A DNA stretch of 64,000 nt from Dactylosporangium sucinum (GTDB taxonomy: Bacteria; Actinomycetota; Actinomycetes; Mycobacteriales; Micromonosporaceae): assembly GCF_014647515.1 (NCBI RefSeq), contig NZ_BMPI01000004.1, forward strand, positions 227,683 through 291,682, read 5' to 3'. The notes beneath the pieces were generated by a model, which was not told the origin of the DNA, did no database searches, and saw only the letters and a list, made by a program, of their open reading frames with translations. The translations under genes and the position numbers were made by a program. Positions 46,477 to 55,523 of this stretch are shown one piece after another; the first letter of the stretch is position 1, and each line of letters opens with the position of its first letter.

Positions 46477-47577
46477 GTGTCGAGAGTGCGCCTGCTGGCG
46501 ACGATCGCCGCGGTAGCCATCGTGGGCGGGGTCGTCGCGGTCTTCAACATGCTGCCGGCGTCGGCCGCCACGTGCGCCGCGCAGTGGCAGGCCTCGGCGG
46601 TCTACACGGGCGGGATGACCGCCTCCCTGAACGGCCACAACTACCGCGCCAAGTGGTGGACGCAGAACGAGCGGCCGCCCGGCACCTCCGGCGTCTGGGA
46701 GGACCAGGGCACCTGCGGCGGGAGCACGCCGAACCCGCCGACCCAGACCGGCACCACCGGCGCGTGCAGCTTCCCCGCGTGGGTGCAGGGCCGCAACTAC
46801 GTCACCGGCGACATCGTGAAGTTCACGGACGGCAAGTTCTACATCGCCGAGCACGACAACCCGGGCTACAGCCCGGTGATCAGCACCTGGTACTGGGACC
46901 CGTACGCCTGCACCGGCGGCGGTGGCGGCGGCACCACGCCGCCCCCCTCGACCGGCGGCTTCGTGGTCAGCGAGGCCCAGTTCAACCAGATGTTCCCGAA
47001 CCGGAACCCCTTCTACACGTACCAGGGCCTGGTCAACGCCCTGTCGGCGTACCCGGCGTTCGCGAAGACCGGCTCGGACGAGGCGCGCAAGCAGGAGGCC
47101 GCCGCCTTCCTCGCCAACGCGAACCACGAGACGGGCGGGCTGGTCTACATCGTCGAGCAGAACACCGCGAACTACCCGCACTACTGTGACATGAGCCAGC
47201 CCTACGGCTGCCCGGCCGGTCAGGCCGCCTACTACGGCCGCGGCCCGATCCAGCTGAGCTGGAACTTCAACTACAAGGCCGCCGGCGACGCGCTCGGCAT
47301 CGACCTGCTGCACAACCCCAACCTCGTGCAGACGGATCCGGCGATCGCGATGAAGACGGCGCTGTGGTACTGGAACACCCAGCGCGGCCCGGGCACCATG
47401 ACCCCGCACAACGCCATGGTCAACGGGGCCGGCTTCGGTGAGACGATCCGCAGCATCAACGGCAGCCTGGAGTGCGGCGGGCGCAACCCGGCCCAGGTCC
47501 AGAGCCGGGTCCAGGCCTACCAGCGCTTCACCCAGATCCTCGGCGTCGGAGTGGGCCCCGGCAACCTGTCCTGCTGA
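46477..47577 (+). CDS. Secreted GH19 chitinase with two chitin-binding modules
   Basis: A 366-residue secreted chitinase. Signal peptide ends near PASAATC. Two CBM5/12-type modules follow (aromatic-rich, AKWWTQNERPPGTSGVWEDQ and WYWDPYAC), each with cysteines, then a Gly-rich linker and the GH19 catalytic domain with the acid glutamate in NHETGG and second Glu in IVEQN, plus YYGRGPIQLSWNFNY. It hydrolyses chitin and may lyse fungi. GTG at 46477; GAAGGAG about 11 bases upstream. A terminator shared with the convergent AraC gene follows. Confidence 0.92.
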   Translation: MSRVRLLATIAAVAIVGGVVAVFNMLPASAATCAAQWQASAVYTGGMTASLNGHNYRAKWWTQNERPPGTSGVWEDQGTCGGSTPNPPTQTGTTGACSFPAWVQGRNYVTGDIVKFTDGKFYIAEHDNPGYSPVISTWYWDPYACTGGGGGGTTPPPSTGGFVVSEAQFNQMFPNRNPFYTYQGLVNALSAYPAFAKTGSDEARKQEAAAFLANANHETGGLVYIVEQNTANYPHYCDMSQPYGCPAGQAAYYGRGPIQLSWNFNYKAAGDALGIDLLHNPNLVQTDPAIAMKTALWYWNTQRGPGTMTPHNAMVNGAGFGETIRSINGSLECGGRNPAQVQSRVQAYQRFTQILGVGVGPGNLSC

Positions 47578-47590
47578 GATCCCGTTGCTC

Positions 47591-47620
47591 GGTAGCCGCG
47601 GAGGGGGTTCCGCGGCTACC
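47591..47620. terminator. Bidirectional terminator
   Basis: GGTAGCCGCGGA at 47591-47602 pairs perfectly with 47609-47620, six-base loop, between chitinase and the convergent regulator; it overlaps the AraC stop codon. Confidence 0.75.
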
Positions 47621-48599
47621 GCACGCTTCCGGGTGACACCCCGAACTCGCGTTTGAAGGCGCGGCTGAACGCCGCCTCGGACGCGTAGCCGAAGCGCCGG
47701 GCCACCGCCGAGAGCGGCTCGGCGCTTCGGTTCAGGTGGGCGCGGGCCAGCTGCAGGCGCCACTCGGTGAGGTACCGCATGGCCGGCTCCCCGACGAGGT
47801 CGGTGAACCGCGCCGAGAACGCCGACCGCGACATGCCGGCCTCCCGCGCCAGCGACTGCACGCTCCAGTCCCGGTCCGGGGCCCGGTGGATCGAGCGCAG
47901 CGCCCGCCCGACCTGGTCGTCGCGCAGCGCCGCCAGCCAGCCCTGGCGGGCGTCCGGCGCCGAGTCGAGCCAGGTGCGGATCGCCTGGATGACCAGGATG
48001 TCGGCCAGCCGGGTGATCATCGTTTCGCCGCCCGGCCGCAGCTCGGCCGCCTCGCGGGCGATGAACCGCAGCGTGCTGCTGAGCCAGCCGGCGTCGTCGG
48101 CCTCCCACGCGTCGAGGTACAGCACGGTCGGCAGCTGCCCGACGAGCCGGCGCGCGGCGACGTGGTCGACCTCCATGACCCCGTACGTGATGTGCGTCCG
48201 CGCGCCGCCGCCGCCGTGCCGGAGGATCTCGTAGCGCTCGCTGACCTTCTCGACCGGCAGCTCGAACAGCGGGTCGGCGCGCGCGTCCGGGCTGCTGCGC
48301 AGGCGGTGCGGCGTGCCGCGCGGCACCAGGCTCATGCTGCCCTGCCGGAGCAGGCGCGGCGCCTCGCCGTCGACGTCCAGCCAGGCCTCGCCGGCCGTCA
48401 CCACCTGCAGTGTCATGACGCCGTCGAGGCGCGGGATGTCGACGCCCCAGGGGGCGGTGCACTCGGCCCGGCAGTACAGCGTGCCGGTGAGGTGCAGCAG
48501 ATGGAGGGCCTCGCCCAGCGGGTCTCCGGCGGGCGGCAGCGGCATGCGCGGCGTGTCCACTTCGTCATGCTGCCCGATGGCTGGACGATCGGCAAGCAA
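47616..48599 (-). CDS. AraC-family transcriptional regulator with cupin sensor
   Basis: Up to 327 residues: an N-terminal cupin-like sensor (AECTAPWGVDIP, GEAWLDVDGEAPRLLRQGSM) and a C-terminal double HTH (VQSLAREAGMSRSAFSARFTDLVGEPAMRYL, then VARRFGYASEAAFSRAFKREFG). The pattern is that of regulators beside NmrA-type oxidoreductases. An internal ATG at 48545 (MPLPPAG) would give a tighter N terminus and is the better start if 48599 lacks a ribosome site. Divergent from the NmrA-like gene, which it likely controls. Confidence 0.85.
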   Translation of the reverse strand: MLADRPAIGQHDEVDTPRMPLPPAGDPLGEALHLLHLTGTLYCRAECTAPWGVDIPRLDGVMTLQVVTAGEAWLDVDGEAPRLLRQGSMSLVPRGTPHRLRSSPDARADPLFELPVEKVSERYEILRHGGGGARTHITYGVMEVDHVAARRLVGQLPTVLYLDAWEADDAGWLSSTLRFIAREAAELRPGGETMITRLADILVIQAIRTWLDSAPDARQGWLAALRDDQVGRALRSIHRAPDRDWSVQSLAREAGMSRSAFSARFTDLVGEPAMRYLTEWRLQLARAHLNRSAEPLSAVARRFGYASEAAFSRAFKREFGVSPGSVR

Positions 48600-48680
48600 T
48601 TGCGGATTGCGTGTGATTGTTCGTCTCCAGGGTGGACGTCAGGCTGGACGCATCGACATCACCTCTGGAGGTACCGTCAC

Positions 48681-49472
48681 ATGTCCATCCTCGTCATCGG
48701 AGCCACCGGCAAGACGGGCCGGCGCGTCACCCAGCGGCTCGCCGACGCCGGTCACGCGGTCCGCGGCGTCTCCCGCCCGGTCTTCGACTGGGAGCGGCGC
48801 GAGACGTGGGCCCCGGCGCTGACCGGCGCCTCGGCCGCCTACGTCACGTACTCGCCGGACCTCGCCGCGCCCGGCGCCCCCGAGATCGTCGAGGCGTTCG
48901 TGAAGACCGCGACCGCGGCCGGCGTCGAGCGGCTGGTGCTGCTGTCGGGCCGCGGCGAGGCGGGCGCCCAGCGCTGCGAGGGCCTGCTGCGCGCGGGCGA
49001 CGTCGTGGTCCGGGCGAGCTGGTTCAACCAGAACTTCAGCGAGGGCCACCTGCTGGGCTCCGTGATGAGCGGCCTGATCGCCCTCCCGGCCGGCGACGTC
49101 GCCGAGCCGTTCGTCGACGTCGACGACATCGCGGACGTGGCGGTGGCCGCGCTGACCGACGCCCGGCACGCCGGCCGGGTCTACGAGCTGACCGGCCCGC
49201 GCCTGCTGACCTTCGCCGACGCCGCGGCCGAGATCGCCGAGGCGGCCGACCGGGACGTCGCCTACGTGTCGCTGCCCGCGCCGGACTTCCACGCCGCGCT
49301 CGTCCCCGAGGTGGGCCCGGAGCTCGCGGACCTGCTCACGGCGCTGTGCGAGGAGGTCTTCGACGGCCGCAACGCCTCGGTGACCGACGGCGTGCGGCAG
49401 GCCCTGGGGCGCCCGGCGCGCGACTTCGCCGACTTCTGCGCCGCGGCCGCAAGCTCGGGCGCGTGGACGTGA
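48681..49472 (+). CDS. NmrA-like NAD(P)-binding oxidoreductase
   Basis: A 263-residue short-chain-type Rossmann protein. ILVIGATGKTGRRV is the dinucleotide-binding motif, VERLVLLSGRGE the usual second strand region, and FVDVDDIADVAVAAL the conserved lower segment. Atypical SDRs of this type act as quinone reductases or redox sensors. ATG at 48681 follows GGAGGTACC. Divergent from an AraC regulator, the usual arrangement. Confidence 0.85.
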   Translation: MSILVIGATGKTGRRVTQRLADAGHAVRGVSRPVFDWERRETWAPALTGASAAYVTYSPDLAAPGAPEIVEAFVKTATAAGVERLVLLSGRGEAGAQRCEGLLRAGDVVVRASWFNQNFSEGHLLGSVMSGLIALPAGDVAEPFVDVDDIADVAVAALTDARHAGRVYELTGPRLLTFADAAAEIAEAADRDVAYVSLPAPDFHAALVPEVGPELADLLTALCEEVFDGRNASVTDGVRQALGRPARDFADFCAAAASSGAWT

Positions 49473-49852
49473 CGCGGGCGACCCTGTTCGTGGCCGGCCT
49501 GGTGGCGGTGGCCATCGGCGGCTTCGCCCTGCTGGCGCCGGCGGCGTTCCGCTCGGCGTACGGCATCGAGACGGCGGGCAACCTCAGCCTGCTGAGCGAG
49601 ACGCGGGCGGCGGGCGGCGGCCTGCTGGCGGTGGGCGTGGTGGTGGCGCTGGGGGCGTTCGTGCGCCGCCTGGGCGGGCCGGCGGCGCTGCTCGGCGCGT
49701 CGGTGTACGGCGCGTACGGCCTGTCCCGCCTGCTGAGCCTGGCCGCCGACGGCCGCCCCGCCGACGGACTGCTGCTGGCGGCGGCGGTGGAGCTGCTGCT
49801 GGCGACGGCCTGCGCGGTGATCCTGCCGCGCGCGATCCGCGCCCCGTGGTGA
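49469..49852 (+). CDS. DUF4345-like membrane protein
   Basis: A 127-residue protein with four hydrophobic helices and a conserved LSETRAAGGGLLAVG-type segment after helix 1, matching the DUF4345 group. GTG at 49469 overlaps the NmrA stop by four bases (GTGA), so it is co-translated with the oxidoreductase. Function unknown. Confidence 0.75.
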   Translation: MTRATLFVAGLVAVAIGGFALLAPAAFRSAYGIETAGNLSLLSETRAAGGGLLAVGVVVALGAFVRRLGGPAALLGASVYGAYGLSRLLSLAADGRPADGLLLAAAVELLLATACAVILPRAIRAPW

Positions 49853-49898
49853 CGGCAGACCCAGGCAGGCACGATCATTGGATGGGGGTGCCGGTGAC

Positions 49899-50507
49899 GT
49901 GACGTCGAGTTCGCTGGAGCGGCTCTGTGCGCGGCACGGGATCGGGGTGCCGGCCGACGTGCTGGAGTTGGTGCCGGTCCTGGGCATGCGGCCCGCGGAC
50001 GTCCTCGCCGTGGCCGGCGCCGCGATCCCGGGGGAGCTCATGCCCGCCGCGCCCGAGGGGGTGCGGCTGGTCGAACGGTTGCTCCGCAACGGGGTGTCCG
50101 TCGACGAGGCGCGCGCCAAGCGGGACCGGGCCGACGCCCTGCCGCGCGCGGCGCGCACCGCAGGCGGGCTCCCCGCCCTGGAGGTGGTCACCGCCGGAGA
50201 CGTGTTCACGCGGCTGCTCGCGGTGCGTAACCTCAGCCGGAACGCGATGGCCTACGTCACCGGGTCCGCGATCACCACCGTCAACAAGGCCATGCGCATC
50301 GGGGAGCTCATTCCGCAGCGCATGGAGCTGATGGCCGCGGTGCTGTGCCTGCCGGGCGGGGACTTCGACGCGATCATGGTGCGGACGCCCCGGGCGGGGC
50401 CGGCCGACGAATGGGTCTACGAGTGGGTGCCCGGCCTCCGGGCGGTCGGGGAGCTGGTCCTGGCGCTCGCGCCGCTGAACGAGGAGCAGCTCAGGGAAGT
50501 GCTGTGA
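49899..50507 (+). CDS. Unrecognised helical protein beside reverse transcriptase
   Basis: A 202-residue soluble, helix-rich protein. Residues 112-160 (RLLAVRNLSRNAMAYVTGSA... then MELMAAVLCLPGGDF) could form an HTH fold but do not match a family I know. GTG at 49899 is preceded by a G-rich site. Its last 17 bases overlap the convergent reverse transcriptase gene. It could be a regulator or the protein partner of the reverse transcriptase; position is the only evidence. Confidence 0.6.
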   Translation: MTSSSLERLCARHGIGVPADVLELVPVLGMRPADVLAVAGAAIPGELMPAAPEGVRLVERLLRNGVSVDEARAKRDRADALPRAARTAGGLPALEVVTAGDVFTRLLAVRNLSRNAMAYVTGSAITTVNKAMRIGELIPQRMELMAAVLCLPGGDFDAIMVRTPRAGPADEWVYEWVPGLRAVGELVLALAPLNEEQLREVL

Positions 50508-51729
50508 ACAGGCGGGCCAGCTTCGCCGCCCGGCTCGGATGGTCGCGGCCCACCCAGGCGATCCGGCCCGCCAGGTACGCCCGGAAATCCGGGTGGCCGG
50601 CGCGGTTCGCCGCCGCCAGGCCGTCGCGGGCCGCGGTGTGCAGCATCGCGCGCAGGAGGTCGTACTCCGTCCGCGGGACGGCCGCGTGCTCGTTCACCAC
50701 CAGGCCGGCCAGTTGCTGGCGGTCGGCCCGGCCGCGGATCCGCGTCTTCATCGGATGCACGCGGAAGCCCTCGTCCACCACCACGTCAGTCGCCGCGGCT
50801 ACCAGGCGGGGCGCGTCGAAAGCGCCCGAGAAGGCCAGGTCGTCCGCGTACCGCGAGTAGTCCGCCCCGAAGCGGTCCGCCAGACCCGCCAGGCGGCGGT
50901 CCAGGCGGAACGCGATCAGGTTGGCCAGCGCCGGCGACGACGGCGCGCCCTGCGGGAGGTGCGGCTGGCGCAGCTGGGCCGCCAGCAGGAACGACGGCGC
51001 GTCGCGGACGACGTCGGGCGGGGTCCGCGTCGTGCACAGCGCCGCCAGCGTGTGGGCGACCGGCTCCGGGTAGCCCGCCCCGCGGAACAGCCCGTACACC
51101 CGCGAAACCGTCATGCTCGCGAAGAACGCCGACAGATCGAGCCTGACGACAGTCGATTTTCCCAGGTGTACCGCGGTGAATGTGCGCACGTCGCGACCGG
51201 GGACGAAACCGTGGGCCGCGGGGTGGACCGGGATGCGGCCGAGGACCTCGTCCAGGAGCCGGCGCTGGAGCGTCCGCAGGCGGGGCTTCGGCGCCTCGAT
51301 CAGCCGGGTCGCCAGCCAGGTGTAGCGGTAGTGGCGCAGCGCGCCGTCGGCGGCGAGCCGGTTGATCTCGCGCCGGTCGGCGTACCAGTCGAGGTGGTCG
51401 CCGTCGACCTCCAGGAACTCCGCGAGGGCGGCCAGGTCGTCGAGCCGGGGCGTGTCCCAGCGCATGCGGACGACCCGCGTGGGCACGGCCCGGCGGACGG
51501 CGACCCGGGCGCGGAACGGCACGCGGCCCAGGGCGGCGACGAACGCGGCGAGCTCGCGCGGCCGGTCGGCCGGCGGCTCCCGGTACGCGCCGAGGACGGC
51601 CGTCACCACCGGGCCGAGCCAGCGGGGGCGGCGGCCGAGGACCTCGTAGCCGGCGCCGAGCAGCGCGGCGCGCTCCCAGGCCGGGGTCGCCAGGAACGCG
51701 TCGGCGAGGGCAGCGTGCCCCGACGACAC
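50491..51729 (-). CDS. Retron-type reverse transcriptase
   Basis: A 412-residue RNA-dependent DNA polymerase. RT motifs are in order: [20 protein letters not shown] (region X), [13 protein letters not shown] (RT3, first catalytic Asp), [20 protein letters not shown] (RT4), [11 protein letters not shown] (RT5, catalytic Y294-A-D-D), [11 protein letters not shown] and [10 protein letters not shown] (region Y). Retron RTs carry NAxxH and VTG in regions X and Y; here they read F-T-A-V-H and L-A-G, so this is a diverged member. No maturase or HNH domain follows, which argues against a group II intron. GTG at 51729 is chosen because it starts sequence with domain-like character; the frame is open to 51855. 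A structured RNA region precedes it. All catalytic residues are intact. Confidence 0.85.
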   Translation of the reverse strand: MSSGHAALADAFLATPAWERAALLGAGYEVLGRRPRWLGPVVTAVLGAYREPPADRPRELAAFVAALGRVPFRARVAVRRAVPTRVVRMRWDTPRLDDLAALAEFLEVDGDHLDWYADRREINRLAADGALRHYRYTWLATRLIEAPKPRLRTLQRRLLDEVLGRIPVHPAAHGFVPGRDVRTFTAVHLGKSTVVRLDLSAFFASMTVSRVYGLFRGAGYPEPVAHTLAALCTTRTPPDVVRDAPSFLLAAQLRQPHLPQGAPSSPALANLIAFRLDRRLAGLADRFGADYSRYADDLAFSGAFDAPRLVAAATDVVVDEGFRVHPMKTRIRGRADRQQLAGLVVNEHAAVPRTEYDLLRAMLHTAARDGLAAANRAGHPDFRAYLAGRIAWVGRDHPSRAAKLARLFTALP

Positions 51730-51861
51730 CCGGTCGTGCCTGCCCTGGCCTGCGCGGAGCGCGGCGTCGGGCCGGCGGTGCTGTGCGGTGCTCAATCCTG
51801 CGTCCCCGGGGTTCCCCCGGAGAGGCCAAGGTCGCCCCTGGCCGGCTCGGGACACGCTGCC
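51709..51861 (-). ncRNA. Candidate retron msr-msd RNA
   Basis: Read on the minus strand, 51861-51847 (GGCAGCGTGTCCCGA) can pair over 15 bases, with one G-U wobble, with 51723-51709 (TCGGGGCACGCTGCC), like the a1 and a2 repeats of retrons. An AGC follows a1 directly (51847-51845), where the branching G is expected. Next come two short hairpins: GGCCAGG/CCTTGGCC around 51842-51823, and an eight-base stem with a GAA loop at about 51822-51804. A long imperfect hairpin fills about 51787-51727, suiting an msd. The region starts 12 bases after the ndh stop and ends at the RT start. Assigned by eye only. Confidence 0.5.
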
Positions 51862-51872
51862 ACCCGATCACC

Positions 51873-53189
51873 CTACGGCAGGTGGTCGCGGTACTGCTGC
51901 AGCGCGCGGCGGGCGAAGACCTGCTGGAACGTGGCGACCCGCTCGGACCGGCCACGGCCGATGAAGCTCACGAACCAGTGCATGACGGCGGTGACCCGGT
52001 TCTTGAAGCCGACCAGGTAGAGCAGGTGCACGACCAGCCAGAGCAGCCAGCCGGCCAGGCCGGCGAAGTGGAAGCGGCCGACGCTCGCCACGGCGTGGAA
52101 CCGGGCGATGGTCGCCAGGCTGCCCTTGTCGAAGTACTTGAACGGCTGCCCCGCCTCCTCGCCGGCCAGGCGCCGCTTGATCTGCCCCGCCGCGTGCTTG
52201 CCGCTCTGGATCGCGACCTGCGCGACGCCCGGCAGGTTGTCGAGGGCCATCATGTCGCCGACGGCGAAGATCTCCGGGTGGCCCGGCACGGTGCAGTCGG
52301 GGTTGACCTGCAGCCGCCCGGCCCGGTCGGTCTTCGCGCCGGTCGCCTCGGCCAGCTGCCTCGACAGCGCCGGCGCGGCCACGCCGGCGGCCCAGATCTT
52401 GGTCAGCGACTCGATGCGGCGCAGCCCGTCCCTGGTCTCCACCTCGATGCCGGTCTCGTCGACGTCGACGACCTTCGTCTCCAGCTCGACCTCGACGCCG
52501 AGCAGGTGCAACTGCCGCAGCGCCGTGGTCGACAGGCGGTCGCCGAACGTGGACAGGACCGTGGGGAGCGCATCGATCAGGATGATGCGCGCCTTGCGGG
52601 GGTCGATGCGGTCGTACTGTCCCGGCAGGTGCCGATGGGCGAGCTCGGCGATCTGCCCGGCCATCTCCACGCCGGTCGGGCCGGCGCCGACCACGACGAA
52701 GGTGAGCAGGCGCTCGATCGTGGCCGGGTCGGTCGCCAGCTCGGCGAGCTCGAACGCGCCGAAGATCCGCCCGCGCAGCTCGAGCGCGTCGTCGATGCTC
52801 TTCATGCCGGGCGCGTGCTCGGCGAACTGGTTGTTCCCGAAGTACGACTGGGAGGCGCCGGCCGCCACGATCAGCGAGTCGTACTCGACGGTGTAGCTGG
52901 TCCCGGGCGCCACGGCCGTGACCGTGCGCTGCTCGGGATCGACCTCGGTCACCGTGCCCAGCAGTACCCTCACGTTCTCCTGTCGCTTGAGGATCTCGCG
53001 GATCGGGGGTGCGATCTCGCCCTCGGACAGGATGCCGGTCGCCATCTGGTACAGCAGGGGCTGGAACAGGTGGTAGGTGGTCCCGTTGATCAACGTGACG
53101 TCGACCGGCGCGTTCCGCAGCGCCTTGGTGGCGAACAGGCCGCCGAATCCGGCGCCGACCACGACCACGCGATGCCGCTGCTCTGCCAT
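51873..53189 (-). CDS. ndh: Type II NADH dehydrogenase
   Basis: A 438-residue FAD-dependent, non-proton-pumping NADH:quinone oxidoreductase on the inner face of the membrane. Two Rossmann motifs: [17 protein letters not shown] (FAD) and [15 protein letters not shown] (NADH); FAVGDMMAL is the second FAD motif. A C-terminal hydrophobic segment ([16 protein letters not shown]) anchors it. ATG at 53189 has GGGAG six bases upstream; the ATG two codons up is too close to it. The reverse transcriptase lies directly downstream on the same strand. Confidence 0.92.
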   Translation of the reverse strand: MAEQRHRVVVVGAGFGGLFATKALRNAPVDVTLINGTTYHLFQPLLYQMATGILSEGEIAPPIREILKRQENVRVLLGTVTEVDPEQRTVTAVAPGTSYTVEYDSLIVAAGASQSYFGNNQFAEHAPGMKSIDDALELRGRIFGAFELAELATDPATIERLLTFVVVGAGPTGVEMAGQIAELAHRHLPGQYDRIDPRKARIILIDALPTVLSTFGDRLSTTALRQLHLLGVEVELETKVVDVDETGIEVETRDGLRRIESLTKIWAAGVAAPALSRQLAEATGAKTDRAGRLQVNPDCTVPGHPEIFAVGDMMALDNLPGVAQVAIQSGKHAAGQIKRRLAGEEAGQPFKYFDKGSLATIARFHAVASVGRFHFAGLAGWLLWLVVHLLYLVGFKNRVTAVMHWFVSFIGRGRSERVATFQQVFARRALQQYRDHLP

Positions 53190-53305
53190 GTACATCTCCC
53201 GATGCGTGCGGTTGATCGTACATATCAAGTACACCACCACGGGTGGCGCCGTGCGCTGTGTCTTCGACGACGTTTGTCCTGGATGGCGCCGGGCAGTCAG
53301 CACGC

Positions 53306-54442
53306 ATGAAGGCTGTCGTTTACGCGGGCCCGCGCGCCGTCGAGGTGCGCGAGGTGCCCGACCCCAGCATCGAGGCGCCCACCGACGCGATCATCCGGAT
53401 CTCCACCACCAACATCTGCGGCTCGGACCTGCACATGTACGAGGGCCGCACGAACGTCGCGCCGGGGACCGTGCTCGGCCACGAGAACATGGGCATCGTC
53501 CAGGAGGTCGGTTCGGGGATCGACCGGATCCGCGTGGGTGACCGCGTGTCGGTGCCGTTCAACATCGGCTGCGGCACCTGCCGCAACTGCACCGAGGGCT
53601 GGACGAGCTTCTGCCTGCGGACCAACCCCACGCCGGGGGTCGACGGCGCCGCCTACGGCTACTCCGACATGGGCCCGTACGCGGGTGGCCAGGCGGAGTT
53701 CCTCCGCGTGCCGTTCGCCGACTTCAACCTGCTCCGGCTGCCGCCCGGCAACGAGCACGAGAACGACTTCACGATGCTCTCCGACATCTTCCCGACCGGC
53801 TGGCACGGCACCGAGCTGGCCGGCCTGCGGCCGGGCGACCGCGTGGCGGTCTTCGGCGCCGGCCCGGTAGGGCTCATGGCCGCGCACAGCGCCACGATCC
53901 GCGGCGCGTCGCAGGTGTTCGTCGTCGACCGTGAGCAGGACCGGCTGGACCTGGCGAACAAGGTCGGAGCCACGCCGGTCGACTTCTCCAAGGGTGACGC
54001 GGTCGGCCAGATCATGGACGCCACGCACGGGCGCGGGGTCGACTGCGGGGTCGAGGCGGTCGGGTACCAGGCCCAGAACCGGGGCGGCGAGGAGCACCCG
54101 GAGATCGTGATGGACAGCCTGGTCGACGTCGTCCGGTCCACCGGCGGGATCGGTGTCGTCGGTGTGTACCGCGACGCCGACCCCGGCGCCGGAACGCCCG
54201 GCGCCCGCGAGGGCCGCATCGGCTTCCGCTTCGGCCGCATGTTCGCCAAGGGCCAGCGGGTGGGGACGGGTCAGTGCCCGGTCATGCGGTACAACCGCCA
54301 TCTGCGCGACCTGATCGTCAGCGGGCACGCCACGCCGTCGTTCGTGGTGTCGCACGAGCTGCCGATCGGCGAGGCGGCGCGGGGCTACCGCAACTTCGCC
54401 GACCGGGAGCACGGCTGGACCAAGGTACTGCTGAAGCCGTAG
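53306..54442 (+). CDS. Zinc-dependent alcohol dehydrogenase, formaldehyde-dehydrogenase-like
   Basis: A 378-residue medium-chain dehydrogenase. ICGSDLHMYEGR and GHENMGIV hold the catalytic zinc ligands; the structural zinc lobe reads CGTCRNCTEGWTSFC. AVFGAGPVGLMAAHSA is the NAD-binding motif. The GRTNVAPGTVLGHENMG pattern and long insertions match glutathione-independent formaldehyde dehydrogenases and related polyol dehydrogenases; substrate not proven. Divergent from ndh. ATG at 53306. Confidence 0.88.
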   Translation: MKAVVYAGPRAVEVREVPDPSIEAPTDAIIRISTTNICGSDLHMYEGRTNVAPGTVLGHENMGIVQEVGSGIDRIRVGDRVSVPFNIGCGTCRNCTEGWTSFCLRTNPTPGVDGAAYGYSDMGPYAGGQAEFLRVPFADFNLLRLPPGNEHENDFTMLSDIFPTGWHGTELAGLRPGDRVAVFGAGPVGLMAAHSATIRGASQVFVVDREQDRLDLANKVGATPVDFSKGDAVGQIMDATHGRGVDCGVEAVGYQAQNRGGEEHPEIVMDSLVDVVRSTGGIGVVGVYRDADPGAGTPGAREGRIGFRFGRMFAKGQRVGTGQCPVMRYNRHLRDLIVSGHATPSFVVSHELPIGEAARGYRNFADREHGWTKVLLKP

Positions 54443-54452
54443 TTGCTCGTTC

Positions 54453-54965
54453 TCATCGGTTGGGCAGGAGGCCCCGCACGTAGGCCGCCTGCCCGACGTG
54501 CTGGGTGTCGTCGTCCCACACGCTCACCAGCCGCACGCCGAGCGACACCGGCGGGTCCCAGCGCTCGTCCACGATCCGGTCGAGGTCCTGCGGCGACAGC
54601 TTCTCCAGGAACGCGATCGTGCGCTCGTGGACGGCGGTGAAGTACGCGAGCAGGGCGTCCGGGCTCTCCGCCCGGACCGTGGCCACGTCCGCGGGCGTGT
54701 GCCCGTAGCCGGTGTTGCCCGGGTCCGGGTCGAGCCCGAACCGCCCGGCGAAGTCGCCGGTCGCCCACAGCTCCTCGGCGCCGTCGATCAGCTCGGTGAG
54801 GTGGCCGTCCTGCACGCGGGTGAGGTGCCAGACCAGCCAGCCGATCGTGTTCGCGCCCGGCGCCGGCGCCCACTGCAACTGCTCGGCGGTCAGCCCGTCG
54901 ACCGCGCCCTCCACCAGCTCCGGCAGCCGCCCGAATCCCTCGATCAGCAGCTCGTTGACCTGCAT
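54453..54965 (-). CDS. DinB-like (DUF664) protein
   Basis: A 170-residue four-helix-bundle protein of the DinB/DUF664 group. Metal-binding histidines are in WLVWHLTRVQDGHL and DDDTQHVGQAAYVRG. In actinobacteria this fold is common in mycothiol-dependent transferases, so a thiol S-transferase role is possible. ATG at 54965 chosen; the frame extends to 54989. Convergent with the alcohol dehydrogenase (10 bases apart). Confidence 0.85.
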   Translation of the reverse strand: MQVNELLIEGFGRLPELVEGAVDGLTAEQLQWAPAPGANTIGWLVWHLTRVQDGHLTELIDGAEELWATGDFAGRFGLDPDPGNTGYGHTPADVATVRAESPDALLAYFTAVHERTIAFLEKLSPQDLDRIVDERWDPPVSLGVRLVSVWDDDTQHVGQAAYVRGLLPNR

Positions 54966-55076
54966 CGCCCGTTCTCCCCCTCGTGGCACGTTTCCGGGAT
55001 TTGATCACCCCGGCCGGTCCGTAACGTCTTACCCATCGCAAGGCACACATAAATTAGCCCGAAGGGAAAAGACATA

Positions 55077-55433
55077 ATGAGCGAGTACGGCGAGATCGAG
55101 ACGGCCCAGGAAAGCGGCGAGCTCGAGGAGCTGCACACCACCGCCGGCAGTGAGCAGGACTACCAGTCGGACTTCGGCGTCTACGCGCAGGACAGCGCGT
55201 CGGCCGAGAACACCAGCTTCGAGCAGGGCCACCACCTGGCGTACGAGGACCCGTCGGGTGCCACCTACGAGGAGACCGACTACGTCAGCTACGACCACTC
55301 CGCGGTCGAGACGGACAGCATCTTCGCCGCCGAGGGCTCCGAGTCGGCGTCGTCCTCCGAGTTCGCCACGATGGACGCGCTGCGCGCCCAGTTCGCGTCG
55401 GCGTTCGCGCAGGGCACCGTTGCTTCGAACTAG
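55077..55433 (+). CDS. Very acidic orphan protein
   Basis: A 118-residue protein with about 25 Asp/Glu, one Arg and no Lys, rich in Ser, Tyr and Gln, predicted disordered. No family recognised; the central YEETDYVSYDHSAVE and the end FATMDALRAQFASAFAQGTV may form short helices. AGGGAAAAG precedes the ATG and a good terminator follows, so it looks like a single-gene transcription unit. Function cannot be guessed. Confidence 0.65.
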   Translation: MSEYGEIETAQESGELEELHTTAGSEQDYQSDFGVYAQDSASAENTSFEQGHHLAYEDPSGATYEETDYVSYDHSAVETDSIFAAEGSESASSSEFATMDALRAQFASAFAQGTVASN

Positions 55434-55448
55434 TCAGCGTTTCTCTGA

Positions 55449-55482
55449 ACGGCCCGCTCGCGTATTTCCGAGCGGGCCGTTG
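55449..55482 (+). terminator. Hairpin terminator after acidic protein
   Basis: Perfect 13-base arms at 55449-55461 and 55470-55482 (AACGGCCCGCTCG and its complement) with an eight-base loop. Confidence 0.8.
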
Positions 55483-55523
55483 GCTATTTGGCCTCAGCCG
55501 CTGACAACGGGAGCCGGGCGGAG

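Noticed and set aside
50491..51729. Reverse transcriptase as part of a group II intron or a diversity-generating retroelement
   Set aside because: No maturase or HNH domain follows, and no template or variable repeat pair was found near the gene.
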